NCBI GenBank assembly: GCA_963786305.1 | Contig: CAWAYL010000016.1 | Location: 1 to 64,000 of the forward strand | Direction: 5' to 3' | From: CAKZLS01 sp963786305 | Lineage (GTDB): Bacteria > Pseudomonadota > Alphaproteobacteria > Rhodospirillales > Defluviicoccaceae | Length of the DNA stretch: 64,000 bases | Shown: positions 57,392 through 64,000 of the stretch, piece after piece | Numbering within the stretch: the first letter of the stretch is position 1 | How the letters are laid out: each line of letters opens with the position of its first letter | The notes under the pieces: model-generated | Seen by the model: only the letters and a program-made list of their open reading frames with translations | Told to the model about the DNA's origin: nothing | Databases searched by the model: none | Program-made: the position numbers and the translations under genes

Positions 57392-57420
57392 ACGGGGCGC
57401 CGGCACCGCCGGCGCCCCGT
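57392..57420 (-). terminator. strong hairpin after the first CoA-transferase gene
   Basis: Perfect 13-base arms ACGGGGCGCCGGC / GCCGGCGCCCCGT around a three-base loop, six bases beyond the stop at 57427 on the minus strand. No T-run follows, so it may act as an mRNA-stabilising or attenuating hairpin. Confidence 0.5.
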
Positions 57421-57426
57421 TCCCGG

Positions 57427-58644
57427 TCAGATCACGCGTTTCTCGCGCAATTCGGTGATCTGGGCGTCACTCATGCCAAGCAGGCCCTTCAGCACTTCAT
57501 CGGTGTGTTGGCCCAACGTCGGACCCAAGTGCTCGATGCGTCCGGGCGTCTCCGACAGTCTCGGAACGATGTTGGGAACGATGACCGTCTCGCCCACATT
57601 ATCCTCGTCCACAGACACCATGTTGCGACGCGCGTGGAACTGCCGATTGGCGAAGATGTCCCGGATGTTGTTCAACGGACCCGCCGGCGCGCCGTACTTG
57701 TTGCAGCGCTCCAACACGTCGTCGCGGCTCAGCGAGCCGCACCAGTCACGGACAATCTCGTTGACGTCGCCCCGGTTCTCGATCCGTTCGGACTGCAGTC
57801 CGTAGAGAGAGGTGGATGCCAGTTCCGGCCGGTCCATGGCCTTGGCGAGGCGAGCGAACAACTTGTCGGTGGTGCACGCAATGGCCACCCAGCCGCCGTC
57901 GCGGGTCGGGAAATGGCCGTAGGGGCAAGCGCTTTCGATGTGGGGTCCGTGGCGCTCGCGAATGGTCCCGAACATGGCATATGCCGGCGCCAGTTCCTCG
58001 GTGCACCGAAACACCGATTCGTACAAGGCCGTGTCGATATATTGGCCCTTGCCGGTCTTTTCCTTGTAACGCAGCGCCATCAGTACGCCGACGGCGCCGT
58101 AAAGGCCGGACATGTAATCGCCAAGCGTCGTCGAGCCCGGCGTCACCGGCGTCCCCTTGGGCATGCCGGAGAGATAGGCGATGCCGCCCACCGCGTGCGC
58201 GATACGGGCAAAACCGGGGCGGCTGGCGTAGGGGCCGTCCTGTCCGTAGCCGGACACCCGAAGCATGATCAGGCCCGGGTTGATCTCGCTGAGCACCTTC
58301 CAACCCAGTCCCCATTTTTCCAAGGTTCCCGGTCGGAAATTCTCGCAGATAATGTCGGTCTGCGCCGCTAGCGCCTTGAACAGCTCCACCCCTTCCGGCC
58401 TGTGGAGATCGATGGTCACGGATTTCTTGTTGCGGGCCTCGCTGAGCCAGGTCAGCGTATCGCCGCGCTTGGTTGGAGTTCCGAAGCGCCGGCAGGGATC
58501 GCCGCCCACCGGATGCTCCACCTTCAATACATCGGCGCCGAACTCGCCCAGCATGGCCGCGCAATAGGGCGCGGCGATGATGGTGGCGACGTCGATGACA
58601 CGGACGCCTTTGAGCGGCAGGTCGGGTTTGGTTTCTTCAGTCAT
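57427..58644 (-). CDS. CaiB/BaiF CoA-transferase (SmtB-like candidate)
   Basis: A 405-residue family III CoA-transferase. The conserved start is GVRVIDVATIIAAPYCAAML, with ENFRPGTLEKWGLGW and the catalytic Asp176 in TTLGDYMSGLYG. Its length equals the smaller subunit of succinyl-CoA:L-malate CoA-transferase, and the next gene upstream encodes a longer relative with a basic N-terminus, as in the Smt pair. With mct and meh nearby, this fits the 3-hydroxypropionate bi-cycle section, but formyl-, mesaconate- or other CoA-transfer roles are possible. It lies 37 bases after its partner. Confidence 0.75.
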   Translation of the reverse strand: MTEETKPDLPLKGVRVIDVATIIAAPYCAAMLGEFGADVLKVEHPVGGDPCRRFGTPTKRGDTLTWLSEARNKKSVTIDLHRPEGVELFKALAAQTDIICENFRPGTLEKWGLGWKVLSEINPGLIMLRVSGYGQDGPYASRPGFARIAHAVGGIAYLSGMPKGTPVTPGSTTLGDYMSGLYGAVGVLMALRYKEKTGKGQYIDTALYESVFRCTEELAPAYAMFGTIRERHGPHIESACPYGHFPTRDGGWVAIACTTDKLFARLAKAMDRPELASTSLYGLQSERIENRGDVNEIVRDWCGSLSRDDVLERCNKYGAPAGPLNNIRDIFANRQFHARRNMVSVDEDNVGETVIVPNIVPRLSETPGRIEHLGPTLGQHTDEVLKGLLGMSDAQITELREKRVI

Positions 58645-58681
58645 GGTTCACCTCGAGAGCGCTGGTCGCGGACACGCCGCG

Positions 58682-60031
58682 CTAGATGATCTTTTGCTTG
58701 CGGAAGCGGGCAATCTCATCGGCCGACAGACCGAGAAGCTCGCGCATGATTTCATAGGTGGCATTGCCGAGCGGCGGCCCGAGATTGGTGATCCGGCCAG
58801 GGGTCTCCGAAAGCGTCGGTACCACGCCGGGAATGACCACCGGTCCCATCCCGGGCTCTTCCATGCTCACGAGATTGCCGCGCGCCTTGAAGTGCTCGTC
58901 ATTGAAGATGTCCTCAATGTTGTTGAGCCTGCCGATCGGCACCTGCCCGGCGAGACACTTGTCCATCAGTTCCTTGCGGGTGAGAGAGCCGGTCCATTCG
59001 GTGACGATGGCGTTGACCTCGTCGCGCGCTTTCAGCCGCTTGCGTTGTTCGCCGTACATTGTATGCGAGGCCATCTCCGGGCGTTCCATGACCTCGGTCA
59101 GGCGCTCGAACATCTTGTCGGTGGTACACGCGATGGCCACCCACTTTTCGTCCTTGGTGCGGAAGTGGCCATGGGGGACGGCGACGAAGCTGCCGGCGCC
59201 CTCGCGCTCGCGGATCTTGCCGAACAGCCCATAGGCCGCGGCCAGTTCGTCCATCTGGCGAAACACCGCTTCGTAGATTCCAACGTCGATGACCTGACCC
59301 TGACCGGTGCTCTCCGCGTGACGCAGCGCCAGCATGACGCCGATCGCGCCATAGAGGCTCGACATATAGTCGCCGAGCGGCGCCGTTCCCGGAACCACCG
59401 GGGTTTCGCCGGGAAAGCCGCAGAGATAGGAAAGGCCGCCGATGGCGTGAGCGATATGGGAAAAACCGGTGCGTTGGCGGTAGGGGCCGGTCTGGCCATA
59501 GGCCGATACCCGCAGCATCACCAGCTTGGGGTTGGCCGCCTTGAGCACATCCCAGCCGAGGCCCCATTCTTCCATGATGCCGGGCCGGAAGTTCTCGATC
59601 AGCACGTCGGCCTTCTTGACGAGGCGAATGAACAGATCGACGCCCGGCGCCTGGCGCAGGTCGATGGTTACCGACTTCTTGTTGCGGGCCTCGCTCAGCC
59701 ACGCCAGGGTCGCGTCATGGCGTTTGGTCTGCGTGCCGAACCGGCGCATGGGATCGCCGGCGATCGGGTGCTCGACCTTCAGCACCTCGGCGCCGAACTC
59801 GCCCAGCATCGACGCGGTGTACGGCCCGGCCAGGAACGTGCCGACATCGATGACGCGGACGCCGGCCATCGGCAGCTTCTGCTCCTCGAACCACTTTTTC
59901 TCCTGTCGATGGGTCGATCGGAGCTGTCGGCGCCTTGGGGTTGCTCGGCGTTGCGCCTCCTGCGGTTGCTCGGCTTGCGCCTTTTTCGTTGCCTTGCGGG
60001 GTTTTTCTTTATCCGGCGTGTCGGACTGCAT
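58682..60031 (-). CDS. CaiB/BaiF CoA-transferase with N-terminal extension (SmtA-like candidate)
   Basis: A 449-residue family III CoA-transferase. The first ~50 residues are a charged extension (many Lys/Arg/Gln), then the core GVRVIDVGTFLAGPYTASML, ENFRPGIMEEWGLGW, and catalytic Asp221 in APLGDYMSSLYG. Such an extension also occurs in the larger subunit of succinyl-CoA:L-malate CoA-transferase. GGGAGGGAGGG precedes the ATG at 60031. It is divergent from mct across 361 bases. Substrate assignment is inference from neighbours. Confidence 0.72.
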   Translation of the reverse strand: MQSDTPDKEKPRKATKKAQAEQPQEAQRRATPRRRQLRSTHRQEKKWFEEQKLPMAGVRVIDVGTFLAGPYTASMLGEFGAEVLKVEHPIAGDPMRRFGTQTKRHDATLAWLSEARNKKSVTIDLRQAPGVDLFIRLVKKADVLIENFRPGIMEEWGLGWDVLKAANPKLVMLRVSAYGQTGPYRQRTGFSHIAHAIGGLSYLCGFPGETPVVPGTAPLGDYMSSLYGAIGVMLALRHAESTGQGQVIDVGIYEAVFRQMDELAAAYGLFGKIREREGAGSFVAVPHGHFRTKDEKWVAIACTTDKMFERLTEVMERPEMASHTMYGEQRKRLKARDEVNAIVTEWTGSLTRKELMDKCLAGQVPIGRLNNIEDIFNDEHFKARGNLVSMEEPGMGPVVIPGVVPTLSETPGRITNLGPPLGNATYEIMRELLGLSADEIARFRKQKII

Positions 60032-60392
60032 CGAATGCCCTCCCTCCCAATTACTTGTATTCCTGCGTCGCTTGGACGTTCGCGGAGTCCGTCACGAGAG
60101 CGTTTTATCGATTGTATTGACGGTCGCCCCCGACAGATCTGATCCAGCGGCGGGGAATCTAGCAGGGTTTTACACCGCGATCCACTTCCGGAACCACTCA
60201 TCGCAGGCAATTCAGTTGTGAATTATACACATACCCCTTGCAGTTGCGGGGTATAGCAACTCTTGATACAACCGCATCAAACCGTCGGAGGCCGAGATCG
60301 GCGCTCACCGGGACGGCTGAAATAAAGATCCGTGCCCCCGCGCCGCCACCGGCGCAGCTGGTTTCGCGGATATACAATGAGGAGGGAACGCC
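60032..60392. promoter_or_regulatory. divergent control region of the CoA-transferase genes
   Basis: No gene is seen in these 361 bases. A palindromic stretch at 60231-60254 (ATACCCC, ten bases, GGGGTAT) overlaps a second inverted repeat (AGTTGC...GCAACT), a likely binding site for a regulator acting on both sides. The stretch around 60210-60230 is AT-rich (TTGTGAATTATACACA). Confidence 0.5.
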
Positions 60393-61631
60393 TTGAACAA
60401 TCTGCTCAAAGGGATGCGTGTGATCGAGGGATCGGCGTTCGTCGCCGCGCCGCTGTGCGGAATGACGCTGGCGCAGCAGGGCGCCGAGGTGATCCGGTTC
60501 GATCCCATTCAGGGCGGCCTCGACGCCAACCGCTGGCCGCTCACCGCCGAGGGCCGGAGCCTCTATTGGGTCGGCCTCAACAAGGGCAAGCGCTCCATCG
60601 CCGTCAACACCCGCGATCCGGAGGGTCAGGAACTGATCGCCAACCTGATCACCGCGCCGGGCGAAGGCAACGGCATATTCCTGACCAATTTTCCGGCATC
60701 GGGCTGGCTCGGCTACGAGGCCCTGAAGAAGCGCCGCGATGACCTGATCATGATGAACCTGTTCGGCAATCCGGACGGCAGCTCGGCGGTGGACTACACC
60801 GTCAACTGCGCCATCGGCATTCCCTTCGCCACCGGTCCGACCCACGGCCAAAAAGCCGGTCAATCCGGTCAATCACGTGCTGCCGGCGTGGGACGCCATC
60901 ACCGGCGTCACCGCGGCCATGGGCATCGTCGGCGCCGAACGGCTGCGGCGCATGACCGGCGAGGGCCAGTTCATCAAGCTGCCGCTGTCGGACGTGGCCA
61001 TGGCCATGGTCGGCAATCTCGGGCTGATCGGCGAGGCGCAGATCAACAAGGAGGACCATTACTCCTTCGGCAACTATCTGTACGGCGCCTATGGCCGCGA
61101 GTTCGAAACCAAGGACGACCGCTACATCTACGTCGTCGCCATCACCAAGCGCCAGTGGGCGGCGCTCTGCAAGTCCACCGGACTGACCGAGCGCTTGGAG
61201 CTGATCGAGCCGCTGCTCGGCGTCAACCTCTGCAGGGAGGGCGACCGCTTCAAGGCGCGCGACGCCATTTCGGCGGTGCTGCAGCCGTGGTTCGCCGAAC
61301 GCACCTTGGACGAGGTCACCCGCGCCTTCGAAGGCACCGGCGTCTGCTGGGGGCCCTATCAGACGTTCCTGCAGATGATCGAGCACGATCCGCGGTGCTC
61401 CACCGACAACCCGATGTTCGCGGAAATCGAACAGCCGGGCATCGGCAGCTACCTGGTGCCGGGATCGCCGCTCGAATTCAGCAACCTGGAACGCTTGCCG
61501 CCGACCCGGGCGCCGATGCTCGGCGAGCATACCGACGAGGTGCTGAGCGAGATCCTCGGCCTCGACATCCCCAGATCGGCAAGCTCCGCGACAGCGGCGT
61601 GATCGCCGGCCCCGTCGATGTTCACGCGTGA
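60393..61631 (+). CDS. mct: mesaconyl-CoA C1-C4 CoA transferase (2-methylfumaryl-CoA isomerase)-like
   Basis: Restored, ~412 residues, family III CoA-transferase of the intramolecular Mct type. Distinctive segments are GSAFVAAPLCGMTLAQQGA, GLNKGKRSIAVNTRDP, FPASGWLGYEAL and GNYLYGAYGREFET; the likely catalytic Asp is in LPAWDAITG. Mct moves CoA from C1 to C4 of mesaconate in the 3-hydroxypropionate bi-cycle. A +1 change near 60852 (extra C after GGC) and a one-base loss near 61573 bring it back to the first frame. TTG 60393 follows GAGGAGG. Seven bases separate it from meh. Confidence 0.75.
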   Translation: MNNLLKGMRVIEGSAFVAAPLCGMTLAQQGAEVIRFDPIQGGLDANRWPLTAEGRSLYWVGLNKGKRSIAVNTRDPEGQELIANLITAPGEGNGIFLTNFPASGWLGYEALKKRRDDLIMMNLFGNPDGSSAVDYTVNCAIGIPFATGPTHGQKAGQSGQSRAAGVGRHHRRHRGHGHRRRRTAAAHDRRGPVHQAAAVGRGHGHGRQSRADRRGADQQGGPLLLRQLSVRRLWPRVRNQGRPLHLRRRHHQAPVGGALQVHRTDRALGADRAAARRQPLQGGRPLQGARRHFGGAAAVVRRTHLGRGHPRLRRHRRLLGALSDVPADDRARSAVLHRQPDVRGNRTAGHRQLPGAGIAARIQQPGTLAADPGADARRAYRRGAERDPRPRHPQIGKLRDSGVIAGPVDVHA

Positions 61632-61638
61632 GGCCGCC

Positions 61639-62506
61639 ATGCACCCCGAAATGACAGAGGACAACGCCCCCTTCGCCGAGTGGATCGGCAACACCGACAC
61701 CGTCGAGGACCACATCGGCCTGTTTCCCGCCCAGGCGCTGGCCGCCACGCTCGACGACACGTCGACCGCCTTCGCCGACGGCGCGCCGCTGCCGCCGGTG
61801 TGGCACTGGTTCTACTTTCTGCCCAAGGCGCCGCAATCGAAACTCGGCTCCGACGGCCATCCCGAGCGCGGCGGCTTCATGCCGCCCATCGAGCTGCCGC
61901 GGCGCATGTTCGCCGGCGCCCGCATGCGCTTTCACAAGCCGCTGGTCATCGGCCAGCCGGCGCGCCGCGACGCGCGAGATCCTCAAGGTCTCGCAAAAGG
62001 CGGGCCGCACCGGCACGCTGGCGTTCGTCACCGTCGGCTACAAGATCCACCAGGACGGCGCGCTCTGCATCGAAGAGCAGCAGGACATCGTCTACCGCGA
62101 ACCGGGCGCCCCGGTGCCGGCGCCGGAGGTCGTCGAGCTGCCGCCGCCGCCGGCCGGCGCGTGGACCCGGACGGTGACCCCGGATCCGCGTCTGCTGTTC
62201 CGCTTTTCGGCGCTGACCTTCAACGCCCACCGCATCCACTACGACCGGCCCTACGCGATGAGCGAGGAAGGCTATCCGGGACTGATCGTGCACGGACCGC
62301 TGACCGCGATCCTGCTCATGGAGCTGGTCCGCCACAACGCCGGCCGGCCGGCCACGGGCTTCAGTTTCCGCGGCCAGGCGCCGCTGTTCGACCTGGCGCC
62401 GTTCCGCCTGGTCGCCAAACCCACCGACGACGGAAAAACCGTCGAACTCGAAGCCCAAGGCCCCAACGGCAAGGTCGCCATGTCGGCCACCGCCGAACTC
62501 GGCTAG
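61639..62506 (+). CDS. meh: mesaconyl-C4-CoA hydratase-like (MaoC-fold)
   Basis: Restored, ~288 residues with two hot-dog domains. The N-terminal domain is FAS1-like (VWHWFYFLPKAPQSKLG, DGHPERGGFMPP), the C-terminal domain has RFSALTFNAHRIHYDRPYA with the catalytic Asn/His pair. Such enzymes hydrate mesaconyl-C4-CoA to citramalyl-CoA. At 61975 an extra C follows GCG (synonymous Ala). It directly follows mct. A general enoyl-CoA hydratase role is the alternative. Confidence 0.75.
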
Positions 62507-62575
62507 GCATAGATCGCCGCCGCGCCACAACGCCCGATTTGCGTACCGTTGCGGGCGCGTGCGGCCATTCATGCT

Positions 62576-62606
62576 CACCCCTCGCCGGAATGGCGAGATC
62601 GGGGTG
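62576..62606. terminator. hairpin downstream of meh
   Basis: CACCCC and TCGCC (62576-62586) pair with GGCGA (62592-62596) and GGGGTG (62601-62606) with a four-base bulge. It lies 70 bases after the meh stop and is followed by GGGGAGGGGTGTTTC and the dispersed repeat. It may end the mct-meh transcript. Confidence 0.4.
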
Positions 62607-62651
62607 GGGGGAGGGGTGTTTCAAAAAGTCGAAAACAACCCCATACACAGT
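62607..62651. repeat. dispersed repeat, copy B
   Basis: GAAAACAACCCCATACACAGT (62631-62651) differs by one base from the core at 18368-18388. It is preceded by GGGGAGGGGTGTTT, so GGGGTGTTT can pair with AAAACAACCCC in part. Confidence 0.65.
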
Positions 62652-62748
62652 ACAGTTCCGCTCGCGAAGATCTCGCCCTCCTTTGCCATATTTCAAACAT
62701 CCATAGCCAACCGGATGTGAGACAAGCCACGCGGCCAAACGCTCCGGG

Positions 62749-62764
62749 ATCAATCGATTCTGAC
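62749..62764. repeat. direct repeat left of higBA
   Basis: ATCAATCGATTCTGAC is repeated exactly at 63562-63577, so the pair brackets the HigBA module. Here it continues into a local duplication of CTGACSCCTTCGYTC (two copies, 62760-62789). Confidence 0.7.
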
Positions 62765-62790
62765 GCCTTCGCTCCTGACCCCTTCGTTCA

Positions 62791-62832
62791 TGACGTTTGA
62801 CGTTTGACGTTAGGCGTCAAAGCCCCTATACT
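62791..62832 (+). promoter_or_regulatory. higBA promoter with tandem operator repeats
   Basis: TGACGTT occurs three times in a row (62791-62811). TTGACG (62804-62809), 17 bases, TATACT (62827-62832) make a strong sigma-70 promoter. TTGACG...CGTCAA forms an inverted repeat inside it, as expected for HigA binding. The start codon at 62842 is within ten bases of the -10, so the message has almost no leader. Confidence 0.65.
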
Positions 62833-62841
62833 GGTAGCTGT

Positions 62842-63129
62842 ATGATCCTGAGCTACAGAGACAAAAAGACCGCCCAATTCGCCGCAGGGGAGTTCGTGAA
62901 GGCGTTCCAGGGCTTCGAGGACCAGGCCGCGCGGCGGCTTTCCATCCTCAATGCCGCCACCGCCCTTGAAACCCTGCGCGCCCTGCCGGGAAACCGGCTC
63001 GAAGCCCTCAAGGGCGACAGGGCAGGGCAGTTCTCGATCCGCATCAATGCGCAATGGCGCATCTGCTTCGAGTGGCCCGACGGCCAGCCTGGACCCGGCA
63101 ACGTTGAAATTGTGGACTACCATCGATGA
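62842..63129 (+). CDS. higB: HigB-type mRNA interferase toxin
   Basis: A 95-residue RelE/HigB-fold toxin that cuts mRNA at the ribosome. Recognisable parts are LRALPGNRLEALKGDRAGQFSIRIN and WRICFEWPDG, and the C-terminal NVEIVDYHR. The frame is intact. It precedes higA by 14 bases, the usual toxin-first order of this group. Confidence 0.9.
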   Translation: MILSYRDKKTAQFAAGEFVKAFQGFEDQAARRLSILNAATALETLRALPGNRLEALKGDRAGQFSIRINAQWRICFEWPDGQPGPGNVEIVDYHR

Positions 63130-63143
63130 AAGGAGGTCCTGCC

Positions 63144-63480
63144 ATGTTTATGAGAGCCGTTCACCCCGGCGCGATCCTCAAGGATGAGCTCGACGCCCTG
63201 GGCGTCACCCTGTCCGAGTTCGCCCGCCAGATCGACGTGCCCGCCCAACCGCATCAGCCAGATCATCGCGGGCAAGCGCGCCATCACCGGCGATACCGCC
63301 CTGCGCTTCGGCCACTGGTTCGGCACCGATCCCCAGTTCTGGCTCAATCTTCAGGCGCAGCACGATCTCGTGGTTGCCGACAGGCAGACCGGCGAGGCCA
63401 TCCGCCATCTGCCCACCAAGGCCAGCCTGCCGCCGCCGCACGAGCAGCCGAGGCTCGCGGGAGAAGGGGGGCGCGTCTAG
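63144..63480 (+). CDS. higA: HigA-type antitoxin, one +1 shift
   Basis: Restored, ~111 residues with an XRE-type helix-turn-helix. N-terminal VHPGAILKDELDALGVTLSEFAR is typical, then after an extra C near 63247 the frame continues as NRISQIIAGKRAITGDTALRF and WLNLQAQHDL. AAAGGAGG stands seven bases before the ATG. It should bind HigB and repress the operator at 62791. Confidence 0.82.
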
Positions 63481-64000
63481 CAATGTAGCAAAGAGATCGA
63501 TAGGATCAGACTCAGTTGACCGCTGTTACGATGGCGGATTACCGTAGAGTCGAATTTCAAAATCAATCGATTCTGACCCCGTCGTTTACAAAAACCAATA
63601 CTTCGCAGCGATGCTCCAGCCCCCAGAAGTCAATCGCTTAGCCATTTTTCAGGGCGAACGCATTAGTTACCGGAGCAGGTTGCTTGTCCTGAGGAGGGAA
63701 GGGAATGACAGTCATGGCTCCGTAGCATAAACGGAGCTAATAACTGCGCGGTTAACACGTTCTTACCTTGTTAACGCTAATTAAGGAGAACAGGTTTAGC
63801 TTCTCTCACACTAGGGACAGCATATGAGTTAGCGAACGAGAACCAGCGATTAAGACTGTGCTGCAGTTTCGGTAATTCTCTAGGAACCTTAACGGTGATA
63901 GCGGAAATGGTAATGAACGCTGAATACGCGGTAGTGTTGGTGACGAAGCTGGTTCGGTTGGTAGAGATGGAAAACTCGCCGTGGCGGACTAGAGTATTTG
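63481..64000. other. gene-free, AT-richer window end
   Basis: No supported gene in 520 bases. It contains the second copy of the 16-base direct repeat (63562-63577) and a hairpin GCTCCGT...ACGGAGC near 63718-63738. From about 63590 composition shifts to clearly more A+T than the rest of the window, and GTTAAC occurs repeatedly (63751, 63771). It could be the start of a foreign element or of a structured RNA such as a group II intron, but nothing decides this. Confidence 0.5.

Overview
The window is high-GC bacterial chromosome, most likely from an alphaproteobacterium near the Rhodospirillales. The evidence is two RpoH-type heat-shock sigma factors, an MmcB-family protein, an RpoE-ChrR singlet-oxygen switch with its lipid operon, and many NNC/NNG codons. 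There is no rRNA, tRNA, CRISPR array, transposase or phage gene. The last ~500 bases are visibly richer in A+T and carry no gene.

Layout. 0-16.5 kb: bicupin, RpoH, exported protein, DegP protease, EamA exporter, N-formylglutamate amidohydrolase with a GCS2-type ligase, CBS protein, RND pump with adaptor, CHASE2 adenylate cyclase, stress-type membrane protein, hemerythrin, YjbQ. 16.6-25.3 kb: MmcB, a Bcr/CflA exporter, a small prenyl-lipid cluster (methyltransferase, polyprenyl synthase, UbiA-like protein), a LysR regulator and a flavin oxidoreductase that have both lost their 5' ends at one junction, and a cardiolipin synthase. 25.4-33.1 kb: FolE, a second RpoH, a phosphate transport operon pstSCAB with a second lipoprotein PstS, and a Fic-like protein. 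33.2-44.0 kb: RpoE-ChrR and its probable target operon (flavoprotein, DUF1365, CFA-type methyltransferase, MFS, DUF3833), each with a matching sigma promoter, plus a GGDEF-EAL protein. 44.2-49.0 kb: GFA enzyme, Phd/PIN module, two arsenic transcription units sharing one promoter/operator sequence. 49.1-54.9 kb: caa3-type cytochrome oxidase operon. 54.9-62.5 kb: GH13 enzyme, haloacid dehalogenase, and CoA-transferase/dehydratase genes resembling a section of the 3-hydroxypropionate bi-cycle (mct, meh and two Smt-like transferases). 62.8-63.5 kb: HigBA module.

Reading quality varies. In several tracts (about 17-24, 28.8-32.8, 44.6-45.2, 46.7, 49.6-54.9 and 60.8-63.3 kb) conserved genes are broken by single-base shifts, almost all +1. 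Very often the extra base sits just after a third codon position and is the alternative synonymous base. I read these as consensus artefacts, for example unresolved strain variation, rather than real gene decay. I have therefore annotated the affected genes over their full restored span.
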